This document shows positions 1 through 11,779 of a stretch of 64,000 bases of DNA, in pieces. Under the pieces are notes generated by a model. The model searched no databases. It saw nothing but the letters and a program-made list of their open reading frames with translations, and was not told the origin of the DNA. The stretch covers positions 2,998,986-3,062,985 of the forward strand of contig NC_037674.1 of NCBI RefSeq assembly GCF_003255815.1, given 5' to 3'. Both the position numbers and the translations under genes were made by a program. The number at the start of each line of letters is the position of its first letter. Positions within the stretch are counted from its first letter, which is position 1. This DNA is from Theropithecus gelada. Taxonomy: Eukaryota > Chordata > Mammalia > Primates > Cercopithecidae.

Positions 1-507
1 ACTTCCCTCCAAGTGCACATGAGGATGGCTCTGAGATGTGTTGGTGATGGAACTCCTGGGTTGCCCACATGGGTGCCAGCCGTGCACTGGAGCCTGCTCA
101 CGCCTGCTGGCAGAGCCCGTGGATAAATTTTGAAGCATTTTGCAGTAGCCCACATAAATGTTCAGGAATCTCATGTTGCCTTTTGATGCTATGTTAGTAG
201 ATTGAAGTCAGCCGAGGTGGGAGTATTTACACCACAGAAATGAGCAAATGCAGTCAGTCAGCCTCCCTCCCACAGGCCGGTTGTTCACCACTTACCATCT
301 CCTGCTACCTGGTATGTTTATGTTTCAAATGACGAGGCCTGAGCCGGAGAGTACAAGAGCCACCCACCACCTTAGTGTTCACACAGCTCAAACGCGGACA
401 CTGTGTTCCAGCTCCTCAGCTTCATTGAGAAAAGTGAAGCCAGCCACTTATATATTTACTATTCCAAAGCCAAATACTCCTTTGTAAGTCTTTCCATGAA
501 GGTGCTT

Positions 508-810
508 TCTTTTTTTTTTTTTTTTTTAGCTTTGAGACAGAGTCTCACTCTGCCACCTGGGCTGGAGTGCAGTGGTGCGATCACAGCACACCGTGAGCTC
601 AAATTTCTGGGCTCTAGTGATCCTCCCGCCTCGGGCTCCTGACTATCTGGGACCACAGGCATGGGCCACCAGGCCCAGATGAATTTTTAATTTTTTTGTT
701 AGAGATGGGGTCTCACTCAGGCTTGTCTCAAACTCCTGGTTCAATGCGATCCTCCTGCCTCAGCCTGCCTAAGTGCTGGGATTACAGGTGTGCACCCCTG
801 CACCAGGCCC
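508..810 (-). mobile_element. Alu (old, J-like), antisense
   Basis: A T-rich run at 508-527 is followed by the reverse complement of both Alu arms, ending at the reversed Alu 5' end near 810. It is well diverged. It lies in the ATP10A intron upstream of the first exon in the window. Confidence 0.85.
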
Positions 811-1895
811 AGGTGCTTATCTTAAATAGCATCAGAGAACCATACATAACTATCTTTGGCAGAAAGATCTCCATGCTCTCCATGCTCTTGAAATTTTCTT
901 TTTCTTAATGCTCTGGGCAGGAACCTAAATTCAAAGGACACTGTCTTGCTCATTTTCCCTGGCGTCCTTGCTAGTTTCTCTAAATGTCTAAAACTTCCTT
1001 GTTGGTGAAATCCTTTCCCCTCCCGTTCAAAGCCGTGTGGCACCAAGCACAGTGACGCTGGGCCCTGCACACTACCAACTCCTGTGTTATGATACTCAGA
1101 AATGCCAGGCCCTCCCAAGGGTCAGGTCATAAAGACAGTGGCATTGACTCAGAGTCACATAAATTATATCACGAACAAGTACCTTGGAAAGCTGAAGAAA
1201 GCCACCGTGCCCCAAATCATCTTGAAAGGCTGCTCCCTGCAGACACTCTTTCCTCTGCCGTGTTTCATGCCAAGGTGGGGGTCCTTCCCATAACTCCGTT
1301 TTTCAGTTCAATGCTAGTCTGCACCTGACTCAGGCTCACACCTTATAAAGGTGAGGGTTGTGGGGTGACCCAGTGGGAGGCCCATGAGTTTGACCAATTA
1401 GCTCCTGAACTAAGAAGTTCTGTTTTCAAGGTGTTAGCTTTTCCCTGTGAAACAACAGACACCCTCCGAATGGGAGTTTCCGGCAAAGCCTTCCCTGCTT
1501 TCTTTCTTGGCAGACGTTTAACTGAGGGACTCTAGCTGGGCAGCTGGGATACGAAGGTGGGACGCACAAGATCCTTGCGGCCGGAAGTTGCCATTTACAG
1601 AAGAGTGGGGAACTGCCTGGGTTATGTTTCAAGCACTGTAGTGGAAGCGTTATCCTGGCAAATTGTCAGTAATCCATCAAGGTTAGCCATTATTAGGCTT
1701 ACTCTGTAATCACTATTACTATCATTAAGTATGAATGAATTACTGCGAACACACAGAGGAAGGCAAGACCATCCCTCTGCCCTCCCCAGACATGAAGAAA
1801 CCTGTCACAGTGCAAGTGACCCTCAGGATGAGCCAGTTCCGCCTTCCCCTCCCCATGCCTGCCATCCCGTCATTCTAGAAGAAGGGGTAAGGGCG
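811..1895. other. Intronic sequence, no gene seen
   Basis: No splice-flanked coding segment and no repeat that I recognise. Short open frames on both strands look random. Confidence 0.6.
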
Positions 1896-2108
1896 GCTTA
1901 GTTCATTTGTGCTGCTGTCACACAATACCACAGACTGGGGGCTTAAGCCACAGACATTTACTTCTCACAGTTTTGGAGGGTGAAAGTCCAAGATAAGGCT
2001 GTGACAGCTTGCAATGTCTGGTGAGGGATCTCCTCCTGGTTTGCAGGCGGCTGCCTCCTTGTGGCGTCCTCACACGATGGGGAGATTGAGAAATCACCTC
2101 TCCAATGC
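1896..2108 (-). mobile_element. MLT1-type MaLR LTR, antisense, left half
   Basis: The text from about 1900 (gctgctgtcacacaatacc and onward) is the reverse complement of the 3' end of the element at 54018-54417. It continues after the Alu at 2413-2585. The MLT1 assignment is from family knowledge; the exact subfamily is not certain. Confidence 0.65.
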
Positions 2109-2134
2109 CGATTGATTGATTGATTGATTGATTA
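2109..2134 (+). repeat. (GATT)n microsatellite
   Basis: About six GATT/ATTG units sit where the poly(T) side of the following antisense Alu should be, so the microsatellite probably grew from the Alu tail. Confidence 0.85.
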
Positions 2135-2412
2135 AGACAGAGTCTTGCTCTGTGTCCCAGGCTGGAGTGCAGTGGTGTGATCTCAGCTCACTGCAACCTC
2201 CACCTCCTGGGTTCAAGCAATTCTGCCTCAGCCTCCCAAGCAGCTGGGATTACAGGCACCCACTACCACGCCCAGCTAATTTTTGTATTTTTAGTAGAGA
2301 GGGGGTTTCACCATGTTGACCAAGTTGTTCTGGAACTCCTGACCTCAAGTGACCCACCCCCCTCGGCCTCCAGAAGTGCTGGGATGACAGGCGTGAGCCA
2401 CCGCACCCAGCC
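2135..2412 (-). mobile_element. Alu (S-like), antisense
   Basis: Reverse complement of a full Alu, inserted in the MLT1-type LTR, whose halves lie on either side. Confidence 0.9.
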
Positions 2413-2585
2413 CCAGTGCATCTTTTTATAAGGACATTGATCCCATCGTGGGAGCCCCATCCTCATGACCTCATCTGAACTTAATTACCTCCTGCAGGCC
2501 CCACATCCTAATACTATCACATTGGGGATTAGTGCTTCCTCCTATGGATCTGGGGGACACAAACGCTCAGTCCATAGCAGCATCC
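2413..2585 (-). mobile_element. MLT1-type MaLR LTR, antisense, right half
   Basis: Continues the LTR of 1896-2108 beyond the inserted Alu, including the segment with actatcacattggggattag near 2513. Confidence 0.6.
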
Positions 2586-3394
2586 CAGCACAGGGCACAG
2601 CATGGTGTCGAGCAGTAAAGGAGCCTCAGTCAGGGCTGGAACCCGGGGCCTGGGGGCTGCAGCTTACTTCCAGAGCGGGGAAGACAGAAACCATCTCACC
2701 AAGATGTAAACAGATTAAAAAAAACACCAAAACAAAACCCAAGGCAGGCCCAAGCACATTTCTGCAGTCAATAGTAGATTTTTCCCAACATACTGAGATC
2801 AAAAAGGCAAAACCCGCCTCTCGACTTCTCTATGTTTGTGGAAAAAGCATATTTAAGATAATCTTGGTTTCAAGACATAATGGGCTTGCCTGTGAAGCCT
2901 GTTTCTATAGTGACTAGTAACAAGCATTGTTGAGACTGGACATTCTGAATTTCATTCACCAGAAGCTTTGTATGGGATGGGCAATTTTTAAGGCTGTATT
3001 TTTATCCCTCCAAATAATCGTCATTCCCAACACCTTCCCATACGCTTTGCTTTCAGGTTATCTGTAAAGTTACAAGTTAGAGATAAGTCGAGGTACTTTG
3101 GTGTAAGTACATACAATTATACTCAGTGACTCACAGTTACTCCTACGCACTCTGGACTGAGTCACATCGAAAGAGCAGTCAAAAGCGTCCACCACTGTCC
3201 TGAAATGGTCCCACAAAGGACTTCCTGTCACTGCATGGCAGGCAACTGGCAGCCCAGCCCCAGGCAAGGCCCAGGCAACAGGGACTGTACCAGTGCCTGC
3301 CTTCGGTGTATCTGGTGCATGCCATTTGCACCCCAGCAGGATTGGGGGCGCACGTGAGAAGCGGGTTCGCTCACACTGCTGTGCATTTGACCAG

Positions 3395-3579
3395 GTGCCA
3401 CTGGGATTGAAGACCGCCTGCAGGATGGAGTCCCTGAAACTATTTCTAAATTGCGTCAAGCGGGCCTGCAGATTTGGGTTCTCACTGGTGACAAACAAGA
3501 AACTGCCGTCAACATTGCGTATGCCTGCAAACTGCTGGACCACGACGAGGAGGTCATCACCCTGAACGCCACGTCCCAG
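3395..3579 (+). CDS. ATP10A: ATP10A coding exon: P-domain with TGDK motif
   Basis: The exon follows a pyrimidine-rich acceptor ending ccag and ends before a gtaggt donor. Its first two bases finish a Gly codon begun in the exon upstream. It then encodes 61 residues from ATGIEDRLQDGVPE to LNATSQ. LTGDKQETA (ACT of TGDK at 3484-3486) is the conserved P-type ATPase P-domain motif that helps place ATP and Mg2+ around the phosphorylated Asp. IEDRLQDGVPETI is the P4-ATPase signature just before it. The exon ends on a complete codon. It is 185 bp, with no stop or frameshift. The next exon is 5.8 kb downstream. Confidence 0.97.
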
Positions 3580-4289
3580 GTAGGTGGGTTTCAAGTGGCT
3601 CTGCTTCCTTCCCCTGGGGTGGTCCATGTTCATCGTGGTCCCCTTGGCAGAGACTCTCATTCCTGGCAGCTGCTGTGAGAAGGACCTCACCCTCTGCGTT
3701 CAGGTTTAGGACGTGCATGTTACTGCCTTGGAAGAGGTGAAGTTTGCTGGAATTCTTAGTACCAAAGGAATGCACATGTGGACTTTATTAATACGAAGTT
3801 CAGCCTGCTTTCTCCTGACATACTGTCCAAGTCATCAGAGAACTTTCTCGTGAGGTCCCATGTGCTTCTACAGTGGAGCCAGGACAGTGGTCCATTTAGC
3901 ACTGACCACCTCAGGACCATCGCAGGCACTGAGGACTTCCTTATCCAGTCGGATTTGTCTGTTTAAATCCCCAAGGCTGTGGGGAATAGCTGCCTCATAT
4001 ACTGCCCTGGTCTGGGCTCTGAGTCCTCACAGGAGTTCCCACTCAAAACTTCTTGCGCTGGCTTTCAGGCTTCTTGAATGGAGCAGGGAACCGTCTTGTT
4101 GTGGCTGATCTGCTCCTCCCCAGTGTGGCCAAGGCCACCACAGCCTCTCTGGGACCACACTTAAGAGTCCCCCCAGCCCCTCTTAGGTCCACAGCTGCAC
4201 CATCAGCAGACACCAGCCTGCTTTTCAAAGTGCTGTACTATTTCGCTCAGTATCTCTTCCAGCACTGCACATTGACATTGATTTTCTTC

Positions 4290-4611
4290 TGCTAGCCCCT
4301 CTAATGGGTGTGTAATGGTATCTTGTGATGGTTTTAATTTGCATTTCACTAGTGTCTAATGAAGTTGAACATCTTTTCATGTGCTTATTTTCCATTCATA
4401 TATCCTTTTAGATGAATTGTCTAGTCAAGTATTTTTCCATTTTCTAATTGAGTTGTTTTCTTAAGGTTCAGTTTTGAGAATTCCTTGTGTTTTCTGTATG
4501 CAAGTCCTTTGTCAGCTATGTGATTTGCATATATTTCATCCCTGTCTTATTTTTTTAATATTGTCTTTCACAAAAGCTTTTAGTTTTGATAAATTGTTAT
4601 TCTTTTTAGAT
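4290..4611 (-). mobile_element. L1 fragment, antisense
   Basis: Reads as the reverse complement of L1 ORF2, with the familiar stretch on latent-phase text 'cactagtgtctaatgaag' near 4348. An Alu splits it from the next L1 block. Confidence 0.75.
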
Positions 4612-4919
4612 TTAATTTTATTTTATTATTTTATTTTTTTGGAGATGAGGTCTCACTCTGTTACCCAGGCCGGAGTGCAGTGGCGCCATCGTGACTCACT
4701 ACAGCCTCAATCTCCTGGGCTCAAGGGATCCTCCTGCCTCAGCATCCTGAGTAGCTAGGACCACAGGCGGGCACAAGCATACCTGGCCAATTTTTTTATT
4801 TTTTTAAGAGATGGGAAGAGGGGGTGTCCCCTTGTTGCCCAGGCTGTTGTTGAAATCCTGAACTCAAGTGATCATCCTGCCTCGGCTGAGATTACAGGCT
4901 TGAGCCACTGTGCCTGGTC
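4612..4919 (-). mobile_element. Alu (J-like), antisense, inside L1
   Basis: T-rich start, then both reversed Alu arms ending near 4919. It is diverged. Confidence 0.85.
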
Positions 4920-5640
4920 TGATTCCTCTTTTTTTTTTTTTTTTAAATTGTATGGATCATGCATGTGGTGTCATGTCTTAGATGTGCCTAATTATGAATA
5001 TTTTCTCCTATGTTTTATTCTAAAAGCATTACACGTTAACATCTTGTCTATAGATGCAGTCCATTTTGGATCACATTTCATGAAAGGTATGAGGGTTAGC
5101 TTAGACTTCGTCTTTCCACATGTGACTGCCCAGTTCCTCCAGTACCATTTGTTGAAAGCGTCTTTTTTTGGTTGCAAGCGTCTTTGTCAAAAATCAATTA
5201 GTTATATTTGTGTGGGTCTGTTTCTAGACTTTCTGTTCTGTTCCATTGATTTGTTTGTCTGTCCCTTCACCAATACCGTGTGTATTGATTCATTGTAGTA
5301 GTTTGATTACTGTAGTTTTTTATAAGTCTTAAAAATTGGTAGTGTTATTCCTCCAACTTTATTCCATTTCAAAATTGTTTTGGCTAGTCATCTTGTTTGC
5401 CTTCATGTATGAATTTTAAATTAATTTTCCCATACAGAAATTCCTGCTGGAACTTTTATTTGAATTTTGTTAAATTTATGAACCAATTTGGGAAGCATTG
5501 ATGTTTTTATTATGTTGATCTTCCATTCTGCACAGTTGGTATATCTCTACATTTTTTAAGTCTCCTTTTATTTCTTTTATCAGCATTTTATAGTTTACAG
5601 CATACACATCGCATACATGTTTTGTTAGATACATACCCAA
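4920..5640 (-). mobile_element. L1 fragment, antisense
   Basis: Continues the L1 block after the Alu and an extra T run at 4929-4944. It matches reversed L1 ORF2 style sequence through 'ttccattgatttgtttgtct' near 5241. No intact frame. Confidence 0.75.
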
Positions 5641-5642
5641 GC

Positions 5643-5803
5643 ACCAATGCTCCTCAACTTATGACAGGGTTATGTCCCAGTCAACCCATCATAGGTCAAA
5701 AACGTCATAAGTTGAAAATGTATTTAATACCCCCAATAAACCCATCCAAAAGTTGAAAATTTGTAAGTTGAACCATTGTAAATCAGGGACCATCTGTACA
5801 ATG
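5643..5803. mobile_element. Small DNA transposon remnant (Tigger-group MITE-like)
   Basis: The two ends are imperfect inverted repeats: 'ctcctcaacttatgac' near 5649 against 'aagttgaaccattgtaaatc' near 5764. Internal copies of the AAGTTGAAAAT motif repeat. This is the layout of short non-autonomous Tc1/mariner elements. Confidence 0.6.
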
Positions 5804-5859
5804 TTTTTGGAGGTTTTGTAAATAGTATTTTTAAATTTTTATTTTCCATCTGTTTATGG

Positions 5860-6090
5860 TACAGTTTTCCCTTGGACGCATAGGGATTAGGGATACCAGT
5901 TCCTCTGTGTGGTCAAAAATCCACATATAACTTTTGACTCCCCCAGAACTTAACTACTCATAGCCTACTGTTGACCAGAAGCCTTACTGATAACATAAAT
6001 GTCAATTACCACCTATTTTGTATATTGTATGTATTATATGCTGTCTTCTTACAATAAAGTAAGCTAGGGAAAAGAAAATCTTAAGGAAGA
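5860..6090. mobile_element. Tigger-type DNA transposon fragment
   Basis: Recognised from 'catagcctactgttgacc' near 5959 and the following text to the AATAAAG near 6053. It is a fragment without clear terminal repeats. Confidence 0.5.
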
Positions 6091-6189
6091 GAAAACATAT
6101 TTGCTATTCATTAAGTAGAAGCGGATCTTCACTGGCTGTTTCCTTGGTCATCTTTATTCTGCCATTGAGCCCATCCAGAGAGTTTTTAA

Positions 6190-6803
6190 AAATAAAGTCT
6201 ATATATAGAATTGTTTCAGATTTAGAGAAACACTGTGAGGAGAGTACAGAGTTATTTCTCATATCTGCCATATGTAATTTATTCTGTTCCTCATCTCGCA
6301 TTAGCCTAGTACATTTATCACATCAAGAAGCAATGCTGATACATTATTACTTTCTAAAGTCCATACATTGCCTTGGTTTTTACCTAGTGTCCTTTTCCTG
6401 TTCTGGGGTCCCATCCAGAACACCACATTACATTTATTCAGTCATCATGCCTCCTTACACTCTTCTTGGCGGTGACACTTCTGGAAACTTTCTTTACTTT
6501 TAATCATTTTGACCATTTTGAAGAGCGTTGGCCAGGTATTTTGTAGAAGGCCCCTATATTGGGATTTGTCTGATGTTTTTCTTATCACTGAAGTGGAGCT
6601 AAGGGTTTTAGGGAGGACAGCCACAGAGACCAAGTGCCATTTTCATCATATCCTGTCGAGGGTACATGCTATCAACACCATGCCACTATCAACACCAAGC
6701 AATATACAGCTTGACCTTGTGATTGTCGGGTTTATTCACTGTGCTCTTTGCCTCTTCCATACTGAATTCTTCTGAAGGAAGTCACTGTGCACAGCTCACA
6801 GTT
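6190..6803 (-). mobile_element. Old L1 3' end (L1ME-like), antisense
   Basis: Resembles the reverse complement of an old L1 3' UTR, from 'tttcagatttagagaaa' at about 6214 to the point where a young Alu entered. The subfamily name is a recollection of typical sequence, not a search result. Confidence 0.6.
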
Positions 6804-6817
6804 AAGAGTGTGGAGTT

Positions 6818-7098
6818 GGCCGGGCGCGGTGGCTCAAGCCTGTAATCCCAGCACTTTGGGAGGCCGAGACGGGCGGATCACGAGGTCAGGAGATCGAGAC
6901 CATCCTGGCTAACATGGTGAAACCCCGTCTCTACTAAAAAATACAAAAAACTAGCCGGGCGCGGTGGCGGGCGCCTGTAGTCCCAGCTACTCGGAAGGCT
7001 GAGGCAGGAGAATGGCGTGAACCCGGGAGGCGGAGCTTGCAGTGAGCCGAGATCCGGCCACTGCACTCCAGCCTGGGCGGCAGAGCGAGACTCCGTCT

Positions 7099-7127
<29 letters not shown>
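6818..7127 (+). mobile_element. Young AluY with perfect target-site duplication
   Basis: Near-consensus AluY with a 30-bp A tail. The 14-bp duplication AAGAGTGTGGAGTT is at 6804-6817 and again at 7128-7141. The right arm carries GATCCGGCC near 7051, a change typical of Old World monkey AluY subfamilies. Confidence 0.95.
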
Positions 7128-7132
<5 letters not shown>

Positions 7133-7141
7133 TGTGGAGTT

Positions 7142-9358
7142 ACAGTTTTCTTCTTGAGGGCAGAGTATCTACATAGATGATTTAGAATCCAGTGAGCTTT
7201 TTATTTCAGTTAATTATTTCTGTCTAAAATTTCTATTTGATTTTCCGAAATATCTTCCTTCTTTTTGGCCAAGACTTTCTTTCTGTTCATTTCCAGCACA
7301 TTCAATCTTACTTCTTGGAACATTTGGATAATGGCTGTTTTAGTCTTTGTTGATAATGTCAATATCTGTGTCATCTTGACGTTGGCTTCTGTGGATTGTC
7401 TTTTTCCACAGAGTTAAGATTTTCCTGGTTTTGTGTGCTAAGAAGTTTTGGATTGTATCATGGGCATTTTGAATATTATGTTATGTCACTGGCCATTTTT
7501 AATTTCTACGGAGAATGTGGATTTTGTTAAGCAGGTGATCAACCCTGTGGGGTTTGGGCTGTGAGCTCTGGGTGTTGGTTTCAAAGGCAGATGTGTTTAT
7601 AAGACTTAGTCTTGCATTTTTGCCCTCCAGAGGTCACCTTGGAACTTGGGTGGCAGTCTGTTGCAGAGTTTGCCTCTCAAAGGCTTTGTTATGGGTGAGG
7701 CCAGGAATTCATAAACAACATTATGGGGTCAGTTAGCCAGGCTTCTCCTTTACAATTTTTCCAGTGCCTTCTGGTTCCCCAGGAATCCCCTTTTCAGTCT
7801 TCTGGCAGGAAAGGTGGAGTGCATCACCCTCTTCTTCCCGTATTTCCTGCCTCTCCCCTGTGTCCAGCACCAAGTGGGGGCAGAGTAGAAGACAGAGCAC
7901 CACAGGCTGTGATGGAAAGGAGGATCCAGCTCCCTTGGAGTCTGCGGCAGCAGACGGCTCTGCCACTGCCATTCCTGCACAGCCACGGTAGCAAAATTGC
8001 CTGGGACTGGGTTTAAAATAATAGAGGAAAAAGAATAAATAAAACTGCAGACTTCCTCATCTTCTCAGAGCATTGGGAACCTCCTTTTCACTCCTCAAGC
8101 CAGAGCCAGAAGGTGTCTCCTGGAGCTCTGTCTGTCCCTGCCCTGGGGCCCACGTCCAGGTTCCCTGGTGCCTTGGGCCAAGCCAGGGGCCACCAGAGTA
8201 ACAGTGACATACCCACCACGCAGTCAGTGTCCTTCGCACACTTGTCTCCTCTCCCAGTCCCTCAGCTGCTGCTCACTCTCCGAGCTCCACGGTAGTGACC
8301 CCATGCATCCTGCCCGCACGCCGGCTGCAGTCAGTGGGAGCTCGGGATGGAGGAGTCGTCTCCACTGTTGTGCAAGTCCAGGGAGCTCATGTACTTCCTG
8401 TGATGGCATCCTGCATTCTCCTGCAGGCCTTCCCCAGTTACTGCCGTATCCCACCCCACGCCTTGGAGGCAAAGCTCTCCCTCTCTTGTCCATCTCCACA
8501 CTTTCGCATATCCCGGCTGGTGATTTGCTGCAGTCATGAGTGTGTGTGCATCAACTCTCTGTTGCCCCTATGGCAGTAACTGTGTCTTTTCTGTCTCCTT
8601 TTCTCTAGTCCGGCTTCGTTTTCTGAGTACAAAGGATCCTCAGTAAGCGTGTGTTGAACGCAGCTGGATTTCCGTGGTGTGTCTGGTCACTGAGTTAGCA
8701 GACTCACCGTCTGCAGAGGATCGGGGGCTGCTCAGGCTCGCCGGAGCGTGTTTGTCCCTGGAGACTGTGGACCCTCCTGTGCCTCCTGCTCCTGCCCCTG
8801 GTCCCTAGTGCTGCTACCACCATAGGTGTTCCTCCTCTTTCTGGAATCCAGATCAAGTTTGCCTATTAAAAGCCTCTGTAATTGTACTTTTTTTCTTTTC
8901 CTGGCTGAATTGGAGAACTTAAGGAGAATACTGAAAATTCCATTTCTTTACGGGCTAATCATAACAAAGCCTTTTGCAGAGCTCTGTGTCCTGCAGTTGG
9001 TCCTTGGTGAGTTAGGTAAGGGCCTCCAAGAACCATCAGGAAGTACATGGAGGGCCCTCAGTCTAACTATCCAGCAATTTTGCAATATACAGTCCAGCCT
9101 CCCAAAGTGAAGATGGTCCATTCCAACCTCTGCACTGTATCACGGGCGATCAAGTAAGATCCTAGAGAAACCTAAACCAGTTCAGTCTCTTCTATGGGGA
9201 AAGTCATCCTCTCTGGCTGAATTTCCGGAGGGTGGCCTCTGGGCAGGCAGGTACTACAGCCCAGGGAAAGATGTCAGCTCCAGAGGTGTTGAGCCAGGGC
9301 AGGGATGTTTGTGGCATGACTCTGAGGGAACTGCGCTGTCCTCTCACGTCCCTTTCAG
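7142..9358. other. Intronic sequence, mostly unassigned
   Basis: The first 500 bases are AT-rich and may be more of the old antisense L1. From 7740 to 9358 the sequence is GC-richer and looks unique. No exon was recognised before the acceptor at 9357-9358. Confidence 0.5.
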
Positions 9359-9686
9359 GAGGCGTGTGCAGCCCTGCTAGACCAGTGCCTACGCTACGTG
9401 CAGTCCAGAGGCCTCCAGAGAGCCCCTGAGAAGACCAAGGGCAAAGTGAGCATGAGGTTCTCCTCTCTCTGCCCACCCTCCATGTCCACTGCCTCTGGCC
9501 GCAGTCCCAGCCTCGTGATCGATGGGAGAAGCCTGGCCTACGCTCTCGAGAAAAACCTGGAGGACAAATTCCTCTTTCTTGCCAAGCAGTGCCGCTCCGT
9601 CCTCTGCTGCCGGTCGACGCCTCTGCAGAAGAGCATGGTGGTGAAGCTGGTGCGGAGCAAGCTCAAGGCCATGACCCTGGCCATAG
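9359..9686 (+). CDS. ATP10A: ATP10A coding exon: P-domain, class 5 insert
   Basis: The acceptor is tttcag. The exon encodes 109 residues from EACAALLDQCLRYVQ to KLKAMTLAI plus the first base of the next Gly codon. The stretch from about residue 22 to 52 (KTKGKVSMRF to the Ser-rich SGRSPS) is a variable insert. LVIDGRSLAYALE is the conserved (I/V)DG(K/R)(S/T)L motif of P4-ATPases, and CCRSTPLQKSMVVKLV is the conserved block leading to the hinge. The exon must end at 9686, because the next exon starts with GT and completes Gly of GDGAND. The bases after it are GCAAGT, so the donor is GC, not GT. Using the GT four bases further on would give an immediate in-frame TGA after splicing. Confidence 0.96.
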
Positions 9687-9692
9687 GCAAGT
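9687..9692 (+). promoter_or_regulatory. Non-canonical GC splice donor
   Basis: GCAAGT follows exon bases TAG. All six positions but the second fit the U1 consensus. The reading frame demands this junction. Confidence 0.9.
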
Positions 9693-9915
9693 ATCCCAGC
9701 TGGCCGGACGGCCTCCTCCCGGCTCGACCCCAACTTCCTCTACCCTTCCGTGCTGCACCACGAAATGGGCAAACATTTCCTCACCTTTCCTTCTGTCTGT
9801 AAAATCACACCCAGCACGACAGAGCAGGCAGCATCTTCTGAAGGTAAAGCTCACATTGGAAAGCCACAAAAGAGGGGAGCAGAGTTACAGGTTCATGCTG
9901 TAAGGTCAGTAATCC

Positions 9916-9959
9916 AGTGCTGCTTTACGGCAACAAGAGTGCTGCTTTACGGCAACAAG
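9916..9959 (+). repeat. 22-bp perfect tandem duplication
   Basis: A 22-bp unit starting AGTGCTGCTTTACGG occurs twice back to back (9916-9937 and 9938-9959) with no mismatch, which suggests a recent event. Confidence 0.95.
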
Positions 9960-10521
9960 GTGGCACTTACCCTGTTTCTCTGGAGACAGGACACTAGAGA
10001 CCTGCCTGTCCCAGGCTGTCCTGGCCACAGCAGAAGGCACTGCACACTCAGCCTTACCCAGGCCAACTTAGAAGGAAGGCCCTTTGCAGCTGCTTCTGGT
10101 CACCATGAGCCCCTGGGTGTCCAAGGCTTTGTAACACCTAAGGGTCCAGAGGCTTGGTGACCAGAATTCCCACTGCCTCCCGTCAGCTGTGCTGATGGTT
10201 CTGGGACAGGCTTCTGAGTAAATAAGTCCATCCTCAGATATGCATCGCTGCTCACCAGTTATTTAATAATATTAGTTATTAAAGGACTGTGTCTCTCATG
10301 GTAGTTTTTCCTGACAGACACTGTTGACCTGGAGAGCCCTGTCTGCTCCTCTCCAGGGATGGGATGGTGGCCACTCGCCTCCTTCCAGGCCATCCTCTCT
10401 GCCCACTTCTGGGCAGGCAGAGTCTCTAGCACAGGTTCAGGGGCTCAGCAGCACCACCTCCTGGTGAGGGCCAGGAAGGAAGCAGTGGCAGTGACCCCCA
10501 CATGCCAACAACTGGACCTCC

Positions 10522-10566
10522 CTGTAAATAGAATCTACTGTAAATAGAATCTCCCTGTAAATAGAA
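10522..10566 (+). repeat. Short tandem repeat, CTGTAAATAGAATCT unit
   Basis: Nearly three copies of a 16-17 bp unit that differ only at the unit junction. Confidence 0.9.
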
Positions 10567-11242
10567 GCCTAGGTGAGAATTGGCTCAGAAGTAAAGTACC
10601 CTCACCAATCCATCAGCCAGTGTTGGCTGTATTTTCTGCAAAAGGTCTGTGACAGCCACTGCTTGTTGACATGGGGATTGCCACCTGCCTGTTCACAGTG
10701 GGCACCTCACCTGGCCAGAGGAGACAGCTGTTGAGCCTGGGTCATGGTGGGAGTAAGGAGAGCGAGCACTGGCCTGAACAACACGGTTGTCACGGGGACC
10801 CTGTCCTACGCACCCTGAGGCCTGTAACTGCTAAGGAGAGTGGGCACAGGGCACGCGCTCAGAAGGCCCAGGGAGCCTAACAGCCACGTCCTGTCCTGAG
10901 GCCATCCTTGCCTTCCTGTGCCTGGGGTGGCCCTCAGGTTTCCCTGAGGAGCTGGAAACGGTCTTCAGGCTGACCTGCACCGCCCCCATCCCAGCCTCCT
11001 CCTCTGAGCGTCAGTGTCCTCCCTGGGAGCACGAGGACAACGTTAACCCTGAAAGGCCACAGTAAGACATGAATGATGTTTTCCTGGCCTGGCCAGTGCC
11101 CAGCTCAGCCACGTAGCCACTGGTGTCTGGTATTCCTTTAAGAAGTGGAAGGAAAGCCTTGGCTGATTAAAAAGAAAAGGAAACACAAAATGGAATCTCA
11201 AAAGAAAAAGGGAAAGCAATGACCGTAAGAACATTAGCGCAT

Positions 11243-11545
11243 GGCTGGGCACGTGGCTCACACCCATAATCTCAACAGTTTGGGAGGCCAAGGCAGGAAG
11301 ATCACTTGAGCCCAGGAGTTTGAGACCAGCCTGGGCAACACCAGTGAGACCCCATCTCTACAAAAAATAAAAAAAAATTAGCTGGGTGTGGTGGCACCTA
11401 CCTGCAGTCTTAGCCACTTGAGAGGCTGAGGTAGGAGACTCGCCTGAGCCCAGAAGGTTAAGGCTGCAGTGGACCGTGATCACACCACTACACTCCAGCC
11501 TGGACAATAGAGCAAGAGACCCTGTCTCAGAAAAAAAAAAAAAAA
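11243..11545 (+). mobile_element. Alu (J-like), sense
   Basis: Full-length, diverged Alu with an A tail at 11531-11545. Confidence 0.88.
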
Positions 11546-11779
11546 CAGCTGGGGTAACATGGTGGGCGAAACCCCATCTCTACTAAAAACACAAAACCTG
11601 GCTGGGTGTGGTGGCATGCACCTGGAGTCCTAGCTACTCAGGAGGCTGAAGTGGGAGGATCACTTGAGCCCAGGAGGTTGAGGCTGCAGCGAGCCATGAT
11701 CATGCCACTGCACTCTCCCACCTAGCCTGGGTGACAGAGTGAGACCCTGTCTCAAAAGAAAAAAGAAAGAAAGAAAGAA
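11546..11779 (+). mobile_element. Alu, sense, 5'-truncated
   Basis: Starts inside the left arm right after the tail of the previous Alu and ends in an A/GAAA-rich tail. The pair is head to tail. Confidence 0.85.

Larger units (their letters stand above)
3580..9358 (+). other. ATP10A intron (5.8 kb), repeat-rich
   Basis: GT-AG intron (gtaggt ... tttcag). It contains two blocks of antisense L1, DNA transposon pieces, one old and one young Alu, and unique sequence at 3580-4290 and 7700-9358. No further exon was recognised. Confidence 0.85.

Noticed and set aside
459..662. Many 60-100 codon frames across Alus
   Set aside because: Typical Alu-derived translations (for example LPGSSDSPASAS-type text) with no evidence of coding use.
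1..3394. An additional upstream ATP10A exon
   Set aside because: No segment with acceptor, donor and P4-ATPase-like translation was found before 3395.
3070..3690. 206-codon minus-strand open frame
   Set aside because: It overlaps the ATP10A exon antisense and is its shadow.
9687..9692. GT donor at 9691 instead of GC at 9687
   Set aside because: It would add GCAA to the exon, shift the frame and give a TGA in place of GDGAND.
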